The translations under genes were made by a program, and so were the position numbers. The notes under the pieces are model-generated. The model did no database searches. It was not told where the DNA came from and saw only the letters and a program-made list of their open reading frames with translations. Shown one piece after another: positions 16,671 through 25,448 of a stretch of 64,000 bases of DNA (its first letter is position 1; each line of letters starts with the position of its first letter). The DNA comes from Candidatus Xianfuyuplasma coldseepsis (GTDB taxonomy: Bacteria; Bacillota_I; Bacilli_A; Izemoplasmatales; Izemoplasmataceae), in assembly GCF_014023125.1 (NCBI RefSeq), contig NZ_CP048914.1:1516698-1580697 (forward strand), read 5' to 3'.

Positions 16671-16701
16671 TACAAGCGGTCGAATGAAAGAAGGAATTAT
16701 A

Positions 16702-17289
16702 ATGAGCATAGTGAAACGACAACATATTATTGAAGTAGCGATGAAATTATTTGTTGAGCATGGATTTCACGCTACGCCGACGTCGCAAATTGCTAAGAAA
16801 GCAAAAGTCAGTGTGGGGACGTTGTTTAATTATTTTCCAACAAAAGAGGATCTAATTGAAGCGATTTATATTCATATAAAATTACATTCAAAAGCTACTT
16901 TTTTAGAATTGTTGGAAGTTAAGCAAAATGTTCATGACACCCTACAATCAATGTGGCATGCAATTATCCAGTGGGGAATTGAAAATCCCAATGAATTTCG
17001 TTACTTGGAATTGTTTTGCCACTCACCGTTTAAAAATACGTATCGTACTGAAAAATCGTTAGAGGCCTATAAACAATTTCAAAACGAAATTATGAAAAAA
17101 GTAATCCCCTCAACGATTTGTGGAGATTACCCTGAATATGTACTTACTTATATCGATAATTCATTACATGCCACGACAAGATACCTACTTGAACATGATG
17201 TGGAGAATCCCAATGAGTTCATTAATACGACGTTTGATTTGGTGTGGAAAGGATTATCCTTTCATGGAAACGATAAAGAAGGCTATTAA
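16702..17289 (+). CDS. TetR family transcriptional regulator
   Basis: 195 aa. HTH at about residues 10-50 (TSQIAKKAKVSVGTLFNYFPTKEDLI), then a helical effector domain. The frame is open for 31 more codons upstream, but a consensus promoter sits inside that stretch and AAGGA lies 7 nt before ATG 16702, so the shorter protein is called. It is divergent from the CPA2 antiporter and separated from it by the dyad-rich region, which suggests it controls both. A weak hairpin with a T run (about 17274-17306) follows its stop. Confidence 0.88.
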   Translation: MSIVKRQHIIEVAMKLFVEHGFHATPTSQIAKKAKVSVGTLFNYFPTKEDLIEAIYIHIKLHSKATFLELLEVKQNVHDTLQSMWHAIIQWGIENPNEFRYLELFCHSPFKNTYRTEKSLEAYKQFQNEIMKKVIPSTICGDYPEYVLTYIDNSLHATTRYLLEHDVENPNEFINTTFDLVWKGLSFHGNDKEGY

Positions 17290-17334
17290 AGTCTTCTTTT
17301 TTATTTTGTTACTATTCGCTGATACGCTAGAGTA

Positions 17335-17343
17335 TGATATAAT
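17335..17343 (+). promoter_or_regulatory. Extended -10 promoter of rsgA
   Basis: TATGATATAAT with the TG extension and no clear -35 box, 30 nt before the rsgA start. Confidence 0.55.
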
Positions 17344-17372
17344 GTATATGGATTTACGAAAGGTGTGTTGTT

Positions 17373-18248
17373 TTGAAACAAGGTCGAATCATTAAATTAA
17401 TCGGGGGTCTGTATACGGTTCGTTGTGAATTGGGGATCAACTATGAGGTTAAGGCAAGAGGAAAATTCCGTCATATTAATGAAAGCCCCAAAGTCGGGGA
17501 TATCGTTACATTTGATAATGATTTCATTATGACAGTAGAAGAACGAGAGAATAATCTTGTCCGACCACCTGTAGCAAACGTTGATCAGGCATTATTAATC
17601 AATAGTACAAAAGAACCAAATTTCAGTTTTCATTTACTGGATCGTTTTTTAATGTTAATAGAGAACGAGGATATCACACCGGTTATTGTTGTTACAAAGA
17701 TTGATTTGTTAACGCAAGACGAGTTGAACCAATTAAAAGAACAATTAGCCTACTATGAAACGTACTACAAAGTTGTTTATTTAAGTTCGAAAACAAAAGA
17801 GAACATTGAAGAACTCAAGCATCTGTTTGAAGGTAAAATTAGTGTCTTTGCTGGACAAACAGGTGCCGGAAAAAGTAGTTTATTGAACGCGTTAAATCCT
17901 CATTTTGATCTAGAGACAAATGAGATTTCTAAAGCGCTTGGTCGCGGAAAACATACGACTCGCCATAGTGAATTGTTGGACGTCTTTGGGGGCTTAGTCG
18001 CTGATACACCAGGATTTAGCAAATTGGATTTTTATGACATTGAACTGGAAAATGTACCGGTTAACTTTGTTGATTTCTTTGAACGATCAAATCAATGTAA
18101 GTTTCGTGCATGCACCCATATTAATGAACCCAAATGTAAGGTTCAAGAAGATGTAAAAAACGGTAATATCTTACCGTCCCGATATGAGAATTACAAGATA
18201 ATATATGATGAAATTAAGAACCAAAAACCAAAGTATAGGAGTGAGTAA
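17373..18248 (+). CDS. rsgA: Ribosome small subunit-dependent GTPase RsgA
   Basis: 291-aa circularly permuted GTPase that checks late 30S maturation. Order of parts: OB fold (1-70), G4 motif VTKIDLL near 110, G1 P-loop GQTGAGKSS near 165, G3 DTPG near 212 and a C-terminal zinc site CKFRACTHINEPKC. The start is TTG: AAAGGTG lies upstream and no in-frame ATG precedes the OB fold. First gene of an rsgA-rpe-thiN operon, the same order as in Bacillus. Confidence 0.95.
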   Translation: MKQGRIIKLIGGLYTVRCELGINYEVKARGKFRHINESPKVGDIVTFDNDFIMTVEERENNLVRPPVANVDQALLINSTKEPNFSFHLLDRFLMLIENEDITPVIVVTKIDLLTQDELNQLKEQLAYYETYYKVVYLSSKTKENIEELKHLFEGKISVFAGQTGAGKSSLLNALNPHFDLETNEISKALGRGKHTTRHSELLDVFGGLVADTPGFSKLDFYDIELENVPVNFVDFFERSNQCKFRACTHINEPKCKVQEDVKNGNILPSRYENYKIIYDEIKNQKPKYRSE

Positions 18249-18250
18249 CA

Positions 18251-18883
18251 ATGATTATTGCCCCATCGATATTAAGTGCTGATTTTGGGAACTTACAGGA
18301 GAGCCTTTCCCAAGTGAAAAGTGCCAAATGGATTCATGTGGATGTCATGGATGGCCATTTTGTCCCCAATATTACCATTGGGCCAGTTGTTGTCAAAGGG
18401 TTACGTTCTTATACAGATCAAGTACTTGATACACATCTTATGATTGATAATCCTCTTCAGTATGCGAAAGCATTTGTGGAAGCAGGAAGTGATCGAATCA
18501 CATTTCATTATGAAGCGGTAAATGATCCTTTAAAAGTGATTCGAGAAATAAAGCAACTAGGGGTACCAGTAGGTATCTCAATCAAACCGAAAACCGATGT
18601 GAAAAGCTTATTGACCATATTAGAAGATGTTGACTTGGTATTGGTGATGAGCGTTGAACCTGGATTTGGTGGACAATCGTTCATGCCTGAAGCTGTAGAA
18701 AAGATTAAGGAACTTACAACATTAAAAAAAGTCGTGAAGAATAATTACTTGATTGAGGTTGATGGTGGAATCAATAAAAACACTGCAAAATTATGTAAAG
18801 AAGCTGGTGTAGACGTATTGGTTGCTGGTTCGTACATCTTTAATAGTCCCAATCCAGAATCACAAATAGAAGATTTAAGATGA
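18251..18883 (+). CDS. rpe: Ribulose-phosphate 3-epimerase
   Basis: 210-aa TIM-barrel enzyme interconverting ribulose 5-phosphate and xylulose 5-phosphate in the pentose phosphate pathway. The N-terminus MIIAPSILSADFGNL, metal-ligand motif HVDVMDGHFVPN and phosphate loop VEPGFGGQSF are all present; the second signature is IEVDGGI near the C-terminus. Starts 2 nt after rsgA with its own GGAGTGAG site and overlaps thiN by 4 nt. Confidence 0.96.
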   Translation: MIIAPSILSADFGNLQESLSQVKSAKWIHVDVMDGHFVPNITIGPVVVKGLRSYTDQVLDTHLMIDNPLQYAKAFVEAGSDRITFHYEAVNDPLKVIREIKQLGVPVGISIKPKTDVKSLLTILEDVDLVLVMSVEPGFGGQSFMPEAVEKIKELTTLKKVVKNNYLIEVDGGINKNTAKLCKEAGVDVLVAGSYIFNSPNPESQIEDLR

Positions 18884-19491
18884 CGTGTTATATATTTACA
18901 GGACCTTGTAATTACTCGCTTAGTGAATTGAATGAGTTCGATAAAACTGATTATATAATTGGTGTTGACCAAGGAGCGAAATATCTCGCTTCCAACAACT
19001 TGCATATGCACCTTGCTATTGGTGATTTTGATAGCATCAATGACAATGATCTTGATGTTATAAACACGCACTCTGAAGAGATTCAAACCCACCCGATCAA
19101 GAAGGATTATACCGATACTCACCTCGCGATATTAGAAGCCCATAAACGAGGTTATGAAGAAATCATACTATATGGTGGTGTTGGAAATCGATTTGATCAT
19201 TCCTATGCTAATATGTTGTTGCTTCGATTAGGCAATATTACAATTGTTAACGATACAACCAAGATGTACATACTACAACCAGGAACATATACTATTAAAA
19301 ACGAATTTCCCTATATATCTTTTTTTGCATTAGAAACGGTAGAACGTTTATCATTACAAGGATTTTTATATCCGCTTGAGAATATCCAATTAACCCCTTA
19401 TGATCCCCTTTGTATTTCCAATCAGGGATCTGGTCGTGTTACATTTGGTAGTGGCTTATTACTCGTCGTTCACCAACGTGACACCAAATGA
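18880..19491 (+). CDS. thiN: Thiamine pyrophosphokinase
   Basis: 203 aa; transfers pyrophosphate from ATP to thiamine to make the cofactor TPP. Recognised by VDQGAKYLASNNLHMHLAIGDFDS (substrate and Mg sites), DYTDTHLAI and the GGVGNRFDH motif. ATGA overlap with rpe, end of the rsgA operon, followed by a terminator. No thiamine riboswitch is visible in front of the operon. Confidence 0.93.
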   Translation: MTCYIFTGPCNYSLSELNEFDKTDYIIGVDQGAKYLASNNLHMHLAIGDFDSINDNDLDVINTHSEEIQTHPIKKDYTDTHLAILEAHKRGYEEIILYGGVGNRFDHSYANMLLLRLGNITIVNDTTKMYILQPGTYTIKNEFPYISFFALETVERLSLQGFLYPLENIQLTPYDPLCISNQGSGRVTFGSGLLLVVHQRDTK

Positions 19492-19517
19492 AAAAAGCAC
19501 TCAAATGAGTGCTTTTT
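19492..19517 (+). terminator. thiN terminator
   Basis: Stem AAAAAGCACTC/GAGTGCTTTTT with loop AAAT. Confidence 0.9.
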
Positions 19518-19539
19518 CATTAAGAAAGGGGGGAGATTT

Positions 19540-19614
19540 ATGAAGAAAATTGCGATATTTCATAAAAAAAACCGTAAACGGTTTTTTGTCAACTGTTTAA
19601 GCGCGTTTTACTAA
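19540..19614 (+). CDS. Possible 24-codon ORF antisense to the rpmB 3' end
   Basis: ATG preceded by the strong site AAAGGGGGGAG at about 7 nt spacing; encodes a basic peptide beginning MKKIAIFHKKNRKR and ending SAFY before TAA. It overlaps the terminator and last codons of rpmB on the other strand, so its sequence is constrained by those elements and may be accidental. Translation would depend on read-through of the thiN terminator. Confidence 0.2.
   Translation: MKKIAIFHKKNRKRFFVNCLSAFY
19562..19587 (-). terminator. rpmB terminator
   Basis: Minus strand AAAAAACCG-TTTA-CGGTTTTTTTT hairpin with T run just beyond the rpmB stop. Confidence 0.85.
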
Positions 19615-19788
19615 TCCGCTTCGGAGTGCTCTTGCAGATACGTAAACTTTTTTGACAGTACCATCTTCATCGATGATACGCACTTTTTGTAAGTTGGCTT
19701 TCCAACGTCTTTTTGTAGCCGTTAATGAGAACGGACGTGAGTTTCCACTCATTCCTCTTTTTTTCGTAACATAACATTCTCGTGCCAT
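19597..19788 (-). CDS. rpmB: 50S ribosomal protein L28
   Basis: 63 aa, full length for the short bacterial form: MARECYVTKKRGMSGNSRPF start, RRWKANLQKVRI and VSARALRSGLVKR near the end. No zinc-binding CxxC pair, so the zinc-independent type. AAGGAGGT lies before its ATG. It is transcribed against its neighbours, as in Bacillus, where it also lies between the thiN and fakA (yloV) regions. Confidence 0.97.
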   Translation of the reverse strand: MARECYVTKKRGMSGNSRPFSLTATKRRWKANLQKVRIIDEDGTVKKVYVSARALRSGLVKRA

Positions 19789-19942
19789 ATTTGTACCTCC
19801 TTCTAACGGATTTCAGCATTATTATTGTATCACACTAATAGTAAAAATCAAGTAATAAATACAATTTTTTTTTAAAAGCGTGAAGTTCGTCAAAATGGTT
19901 GTGTTTCACGTATAATATAAATATAGAAAGGACGTGATTCTG

Positions 19943-20518
19943 ATGGTGTCATTCTATGATCTATTTATGGTCCCCCTTGAAAAACGTGGAATCCGTAAAA
20001 CACGACAAAAACTGTTACAAGAAGCATGCGGTACTGTCCTAGAAATTGGTGCTGGTACAGGAGTGAATGTGAAGTATTATCAACCAACATGCATCGATGA
20101 GTTAATTATTACCGATCAAAAAGTAGGGAAACATTTAAAACAAAAACACCAGCCTCATATATCGTTTAAAGAAGCCCGTGCAGAACATCTTCCTTTTGAT
20201 GATAATACCTTTGATACGGTAGTCCATACATTGGTGTTCTGTTGTGTCAATGATGTTGATCAAGGGTTGCAAGAAGTCAAGCGTGTTTTAAAGCCTGATG
20301 GTAAGTTATTGTTTATTGAACATGTCCTACCTCATAAACAGGGATTACGTCGATTATTTCGTTCGATTAATCCGTTATGGCGACTATTTAGTAGTGGATG
20401 TTCCTTAACCAAAGATTTTAAGAAGAGTTTGAATGAAAATGGATTTGACATTCAGGAACAAGGACAATTCATGAACACGGTATTTATCTATGGAACAGCG
20501 ACACATAAGCGGTCTTAA
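19943..20518 (+). CDS. Class I SAM-dependent methyltransferase (UbiE/phospholipid methyltransferase-like)
   Basis: 191 aa with motif I LEIGAGTGVNVKYY near 33, an acidic post-I region, DTVVHTLVFCCV and ALKPDGKLLFIEHV (motif III). The GHxxP..L style ending resembles UbiE/PMT-type lipid methyltransferases. A GTG three codons upstream is only 1 nt from AAAGGA, so ATG 19943 (10 nt away) is the better start. Standalone gene between rpmB and fakA; the substrate is unknown. Confidence 0.85.
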   Translation: MVSFYDLFMVPLEKRGIRKTRQKLLQEACGTVLEIGAGTGVNVKYYQPTCIDELIITDQKVGKHLKQKHQPHISFKEARAEHLPFDDNTFDTVVHTLVFCCVNDVDQGLQEVKRVLKPDGKLLFIEHVLPHKQGLRRLFRSINPLWRLFSSGCSLTKDFKKSLNENGFDIQEQGQFMNTVFIYGTATHKRS

Positions 20519-20678
20519 TGCTACTGTTGTTTGATTATCAAAATATGAGTGACTTTTCATATGTTTTTGGCTTCATGAAGCGAAAGCTTAAATTGTTGCA
20601 TTTCAAAAATTTGTATGGTAAAATAATGAAAGTTATAAATAGTAGTATATTTTGTTTTAAAAAATTGGAGGAAAGCCT

Positions 20679-22343
20679 ATGAACCCAACTGTAATTGATG
20701 GAAATCTACTGAAGTTATTAATTACAAATGGAACGATTGCTTTACGCAATGATCATCAGCGGATTAATGAATTGAATGTATTTCCTGTACCAGATGGAGA
20801 TACCGGTAGTAACATGCAGTCAACGATGATGAGTGGTGTGAAAGCAATTGAATCACTTGAAAATGAAACAGTAGAAAAAATCGCTAAAACCTTATCAAGA
20901 GGTTTATTAATGGGAGCTAGGGGAAATAGTGGAGTTATATTATCGCAACTCTTTAGTGGGTTTGCAAAAGTATTTAAGGGAAAAGAAACTTGTAATACCA
21001 AAGAGTTTGTCGAAGGTATGGTACAAGGTGTAAAACAAGCATATGGGGCCGTAATCAATCCTGTTGAGGGGACGATTTTAACCGTAGCTCGCGAAGCTGC
21101 TGAAAAAGCATTAGAAATCGCAACAGATGAATCCGGTTTACACGACGTTATGAAAATCTATATTGAAGAAGCCTACGAATCACTAGAACGGACACCAGAA
21201 TTACTGGCTGTATTAAAAGAAGCAGGTGTTATTGATAGTGGTGGTGCTGGATTCAACGTGATTATCGATGGTATGATTATGGCGCTAGAAGGACAAATTT
21301 TAGAAGATTCTAAGTTTAATACTGTTCCAAGTGTTGCCCAAGAAATTGGGACGTATTCATCCACCGAAGACTTCGGATACTGTACCGAATTTATCGTTCA
21401 ATTAGCAGATGGAGAAAAGTTCAATAAAGATAAATTCACCAAACGAATCTCACGATTTGGAGATTCATTAGTCGTTGTAGCCGATGATCAAATTTGTAAA
21501 GTTCACATTCATACCAAAACACCTGGTGATGTCTTAAATTTTGGACAACAGTATGGAAATTTTGCAACATTAAAAATTGAAAATATGACATTACAACATA
21601 GTGAAACATTACTACACACCGAACACGAAGGTGGCGAAGAACAAGATTGTGGTCATCAACATGCTCATTACGATGGACCTCATTCCAAATATGGAATCAT
21701 TACCGTTGTCAATGGTAAAGGGTTAAAAGAAACCTTTAAAGAAATGGGTGTTAGCTGCATTATCGATGGTGGGCAAACGATGAACCCATCAACAGAAGAC
21801 TTTATCAATGCGGTTGAAAAAATCAAGTGTGAACATGTTATTATCATTCCGAATAATGGAAACGTCATGTTATCAGCACAGCATGCAGCACAATACATGG
21901 AAGACCGTAGTATCACGGTATTACCAGCAAAAACGATTGCTCAAGGTTATGCATCATTAACTATGTTTGATGCCAATCAAGACTTGGATGAAAATGTTGC
22001 TGAGATGCGAGATTTAATCCAAGCTGTTAAGACCGGTGAAGTAACCTACGCCGTTCGTGATACCGAGTATAAAGGTGTCAAAATCACTAAGGATGAGTTT
22101 ATCGGAATTGCCAATGGTGAAATTGTTACCAGCAATGTGAAACGAATTGATACCGTATGTCATCTAGTTCAAGAATTATTGGATGATGACAGTGAAATTA
22201 TCACGGTTATGTACGGAAAAACGGTCGAAGAAAAAGAACTGGAAGAAGTCATGCTTTGCATTGAAACCCATCATCCAGATGTCGAAGTAGAAGTGATTGA
22301 AGGAAATCAAGATATCTACTCCTACATTATCGCTGTAGAGTAA
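20679..22343 (+). CDS. fakA: Fatty acid kinase catalytic subunit FakA (DAK2 domain protein)
   Basis: 554 aa: N-terminal DhaL-type kinase (1-205, with NVFPVPDGDTGSNM and ARGNSGVILSQ), a middle domain with FGYCTEF and KVHIHT (the Cys and two His that bind zinc in FakA), and a C-terminal EDD-like domain. With a FakB partner it phosphorylates fatty acids taken up from outside; acyl-phosphate can enter lipid synthesis through PlsX, encoded 2 kb downstream. No FakB is in the window. The usual asp23-family gene upstream is absent. A His/Cys-rich insert near residue 310 is unusual. Confidence 0.9.
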   Translation: MNPTVIDGNLLKLLITNGTIALRNDHQRINELNVFPVPDGDTGSNMQSTMMSGVKAIESLENETVEKIAKTLSRGLLMGARGNSGVILSQLFSGFAKVFKGKETCNTKEFVEGMVQGVKQAYGAVINPVEGTILTVAREAAEKALEIATDESGLHDVMKIYIEEAYESLERTPELLAVLKEAGVIDSGGAGFNVIIDGMIMALEGQILEDSKFNTVPSVAQEIGTYSSTEDFGYCTEFIVQLADGEKFNKDKFTKRISRFGDSLVVVADDQICKVHIHTKTPGDVLNFGQQYGNFATLKIENMTLQHSETLLHTEHEGGEEQDCGHQHAHYDGPHSKYGIITVVNGKGLKETFKEMGVSCIIDGGQTMNPSTEDFINAVEKIKCEHVIIIPNNGNVMLSAQHAAQYMEDRSITVLPAKTIAQGYASLTMFDANQDLDENVAEMRDLIQAVKTGEVTYAVRDTEYKGVKITKDEFIGIANGEIVTSNVKRIDTVCHLVQELLDDDSEIITVMYGKTVEEKELEEVMLCIETHHPDVEVEVIEGNQDIYSYIIAVE

Positions 22344-22345
22344 AC

Positions 22346-22370
22346 AAAAGAGGAGAAATCCTCTTTTTTT
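22346..22370 (+). terminator. fakA terminator
   Basis: AAAAGAGGA-GAAA-TCCTCTTTT hairpin with a GNRA tetraloop and T run; the recG -10 element follows 5 nt later. Confidence 0.92.
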
Positions 22371-22371
22371 A

Positions 22372-22380
22372 TGGTATAAT
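22372..22380 (+). promoter_or_regulatory. Extended -10 promoter of recG
   Basis: TATGGTATAAT placed directly behind the fakA terminator, 23 nt from the recG ATG. Confidence 0.6.
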
Positions 22381-22403
22381 TAGTTCGTAAGTCAGGTGAT
22401 AAA

Positions 22404-24416
22404 ATGAGCCGTTTAGAATCGATCAAAGGCATTGGGCCACGGATGAAGGATAAACTAAATCGTAATCAAATTTACGATGCTTTTGACTTAATCCGTCGCT
22501 TCCCAAAACGGTACGAAGTATATCATTTAACAACATTAAAAGATGCCGCAGATGGTGCTCGAATTACCATTGAAGCAAAAGTGACAAGTGTCCCGACAGT
22601 CGCATACATTCGCAAGAACTTCAACCGCTTAAGTTTTCAAGTTGTGATTGAGGGAAGACCGTTTAAAGTCGCTATTTTCAACCGTGACTATCTTCGCAAC
22701 ATCCTTGATATTGGTGAAGATATCGTGCTAACGGGATCGATGGATCGAACGAAAAACACGTTTACTGCAACCACATTAAAACTAAAACGCAACTTCAAAA
22801 ATGAAATCGAACCCATCTATAATATTGATGGTATTAGCGATAAGCAATTTCACAAATTTGCCAACCAAGCGATGGATGATTATGCATCATTTATTGATGA
22901 TGATTTACCGCAAGAGTTACAAGAAAAATACAAACTCATCCCCTACCATGAACTACTGCGTATTGTCCATCAACCGCATACGATGAAAGAACTCGATAAG
23001 ATAACACGACGGATCAAATATGAGGAGTTATTTAAATTCCAACTAAAAATGCAATACACCAGATTAAAAAACCGATCAAAAAAATCGTATTTAAAAGCTT
23101 ATGATTTGCAGGCGGTAAAAGATTTTATTGCGTCACTTCCTTATGAACTGACAAACGACCAAAAACGCGCAACCAATCAAATCATTAAAGATATCAAATC
23201 ACCGTATATCATGAATCGATTATTACAAGGTGATGTTGGTAGTGGTAAAACCGTCGTAGCAGCTATTACCGTCTTGGCCGTATTATCAAGTGGATATCAA
23301 GTGGCGATGATGGCTCCAACCGAGATTCTTGCGAAACAGCATTATCGTACATTTTATAAGTGGTTTGAACATCTGCCCTATGACGTATTATTACTGACGG
23401 GAAAACTAACGGCTACTGAACGTAGTGAAATTCTTGATAAAGTTAAGCATCAAGATAATGTGTTATTGATTGGTACTCATGCACTATTTAGTGATGATGT
23501 ACACTACGATAATTTAGGGTATGTCATCACGGATGAGCAACATCGCTTTGGTGTTGAACAACGAAAAAAACTACGTGAAAAAGGATATCAACCTGATGTC
23601 TTATACATGAGCGCAACCCCCATCCCCCGAACACTGGCCATTAGTTTGTTTGGTGATATGGACATTACCACGATTCGTGAAAAACCAGCGTCACGACAAG
23701 CAGTTGAGACCAAATTGTTTTCCCTGAAACAAATGGATCTTGTCTATATGTTGATGGAAGAAGAATTGCGGAAGAATCACCAAATTTATGTAGTTACACC
23801 ACTTATTTTAGAAAGTGAAACGACGGATTTATCCAATGCCCAAAATGTATTTCGACAACTTCGCAATCATTTCAAAGACTACTCGATTGGATTGATGCAT
23901 TCAAAAATCAAGCAAGATAACAAAGAGCAAGTGATGAAGTTATTTGAGGAAAATAAGATCAATATTCTTGTTAGTACAACCGTCATTGAAGTTGGTGTCG
24001 ATATCGCCAATGCAACGATGATGGTCGTCTTTGACAGTGATCGTTTTGGATTAAGTCAATTACACCAATTGCGAGGACGCATTGGTCGCAGTACGATTAA
24101 AAGTTACTGTCTCTTACTCCATCGTGACGATGACGAAGTCAAAGAACGACTAGAGATTATGGAAACAACGGATGATGGCTTTGCCTTAAGTGAACAAGAT
24201 TTACGTTTACGCGGTCCAGGAGAGTTCTTTGGGTATCGCCAAAGTGGAGATATGAAGTTTGAACAAGCCGATATTGTTCAAGATGCACACATATTGGAAA
24301 TCGCCAAACAAGATGCGCTTGATATATTGCAACAAAAAGACAATTACTATAATCCCAAATATCAACCGTTATTCAAGTATCTAAAAGCACAATTACGAAA
24401 AACGAATCTCGATTAA
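22404..24416 (+). CDS. recG: ATP-dependent DNA helicase RecG
   Basis: 670 aa, full length. Wedge/OB domain at 50-150, then helicase motor: motif I GDVGSGKT near 276, the DEQHRFG motif II near 376, SATPIPRT (motif III), QLRGRIGRS (motif VI) and the C-terminal FFGYRQSGD (TRG) element. It drives regression of stalled replication forks and Holliday junction branch migration. The order fakA-recG-plsX matches Bacillus apart from missing genes. Confidence 0.97.
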   Translation: MSRLESIKGIGPRMKDKLNRNQIYDAFDLIRRFPKRYEVYHLTTLKDAADGARITIEAKVTSVPTVAYIRKNFNRLSFQVVIEGRPFKVAIFNRDYLRNILDIGEDIVLTGSMDRTKNTFTATTLKLKRNFKNEIEPIYNIDGISDKQFHKFANQAMDDYASFIDDDLPQELQEKYKLIPYHELLRIVHQPHTMKELDKITRRIKYEELFKFQLKMQYTRLKNRSKKSYLKAYDLQAVKDFIASLPYELTNDQKRATNQIIKDIKSPYIMNRLLQGDVGSGKTVVAAITVLAVLSSGYQVAMMAPTEILAKQHYRTFYKWFEHLPYDVLLLTGKLTATERSEILDKVKHQDNVLLIGTHALFSDDVHYDNLGYVITDEQHRFGVEQRKKLREKGYQPDVLYMSATPIPRTLAISLFGDMDITTIREKPASRQAVETKLFSLKQMDLVYMLMEEELRKNHQIYVVTPLILESETTDLSNAQNVFRQLRNHFKDYSIGLMHSKIKQDNKEQVMKLFEENKINILVSTTVIEVGVDIANATMMVVFDSDRFGLSQLHQLRGRIGRSTIKSYCLLLHRDDDEVKERLEIMETTDDGFALSEQDLRLRGPGEFFGYRQSGDMKFEQADIVQDAHILEIAKQDALDILQQKDNYYNPKYQPLFKYLKAQLRKTNLD

Positions 24417-24418
24417 TA

Positions 24419-24427
24419 TGATATAAT
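24419..24427 (+). promoter_or_regulatory. Extended -10 promoter of plsX
   Basis: TATGATATAATG immediately after the recG stop, about 22 nt before the plsX ATG. Confidence 0.55.
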
Positions 24428-24449
24428 GAAATACAGTAGAGGTGATACG

Positions 24450-25448
24450 ATGATTAAAATAGCAATCGATGCAATGGGTGGCGATTACGCACCCAAAGAA
24501 CAAGTTCAAGGAGCCATGTTGGCGATAGAGAAAATTGATGATATTGAATTGACATTGTATGGTGATGAAACCACAATTCGACAATATTTAACCGATGATA
24601 CCCGTATTACGATTGTTCAAACAGACGGTGTCATTAATATGGGGGAAAAAGACCCAATATCAGCAATTCGTTCAAATCGAAACAGTTCGATGGCACAAGC
24701 ATTGACATCCGTTCGTAAGGGGGAAAATGATGCGATCGTATCCAGTGGAGCAACGCAAGCACTGATTGCTGGTGCTCATATTTTAGTTGGTCGCCTAAAA
24801 GCCATGAAACGAACGGCAATTGCACCGTTGATACCGACCGTCAACAACACATCAACGATTTTACTCGATGCCGGTGGCAACATCGAAATTAAACCAGAAT
24901 ACATGCTTCATCAGGCCTATTTTGCTCATATCTATGCGAAGGAGGTCCTCGGTGTAGAAGAACCGAAGATCGGATTGATCAACCTTGGAACGGAACCGGG
25001 AAAAGGACGGCCGCTTGATAAAGAAGTATTTGAGTTGTTTGAACAAGATGACATTCTTAATTTTGTCGGAAATGTTGAACCAAAATTGGTCTTAGATCCT
25101 CCCTGTGATATCCTAATCAGTGATGGATTCACGGCGAATATTGTGATGAAAACAATTGAAGGAACCGCCAAGGGACTTGGGACGATTTTAAAACAGGAAC
25201 TATCCCGTGGAATCTTCGGAAAACTAGGAATGCTTCTATCGATTAAGAATCTCAAAGGATTCAAGAAACGATTAAGTGCTGAAGAAATTGGTGGAGCAAT
25301 GATTTACGGACTTCGTGGAGTCGTTGTCAAAGCCCAAGGAGCCAGCAAGGCCAATGGCTTCTACAATGGTATTCGCCAAGCTGCCCAAATTGTTCGTAAT
25401 GATGTACTCGGTAAAGTGACAGCCGTCATCGAAAGGGAGCTGGAATAA
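24450..25448 (+). CDS. plsX: Phosphate acyltransferase PlsX
   Basis: 332 aa; interconverts acyl-ACP and acyl-phosphate, feeding PlsY in phosphatidic acid synthesis. Recognised from IAIDAMGGDYAPKEQV at the N-terminus, GATQALIAGAHI and the C-terminal EIGGAMIYGLRGVVVKAQGAS. The upstream ATG at 24426 is part of the -10 box; ATG 24450 has AGAGGTG before it. The stop abuts the rnc start with no spacing. The fabD, fabG and acpP genes that normally separate plsX from rnc are missing. Confidence 0.95.
   Translation: MIKIAIDAMGGDYAPKEQVQGAMLAIEKIDDIELTLYGDETTIRQYLTDDTRITIVQTDGVINMGEKDPISAIRSNRNSSMAQALTSVRKGENDAIVSSGATQALIAGAHILVGRLKAMKRTAIAPLIPTVNNTSTILLDAGGNIEIKPEYMLHQAYFAHIYAKEVLGVEEPKIGLINLGTEPGKGRPLDKEVFELFEQDDILNFVGNVEPKLVLDPPCDILISDGFTANIVMKTIEGTAKGLGTILKQELSRGIFGKLGMLLSIKNLKGFKKRLSAEEIGGAMIYGLRGVVVKAQGASKANGFYNGIRQAAQIVRNDVLGKVTAVIERELE

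Larger units (their letters stand above)
16254..16701. other. Long divergent control region between the antiporter and a TetR gene
   Basis: About 450 bases without a convincing gene. It contains the antiporter promoter, two copies of TGACT-N4-AGTCA, two perfect dyads immediately upstream of the TetR promoter and that promoter itself. The only open frame (TTG at 16609) runs into the tetR gene but is interrupted functionally by the promoter at 16642-16670, so it is not read as coding. Confidence 0.7.

Noticed and set aside
16609-16701. 31-codon N-terminal extension of the second TetR protein
   Set aside because: A TTGACA-N17-TACAAT promoter lies within it, and ATG 16702 has a proper RBS and gives a normal TetR N-terminus.
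20545-20682. 45-codon open frame in the gap before fakA
   Set aside because: No RBS and its end overlaps the fakA RBS and promoter; composition looks like AT-rich non-coding sequence.
24932-25264. 110-aa open frame opposite plsX
   Set aside because: Antisense to a well-supported enzyme with no start signals.
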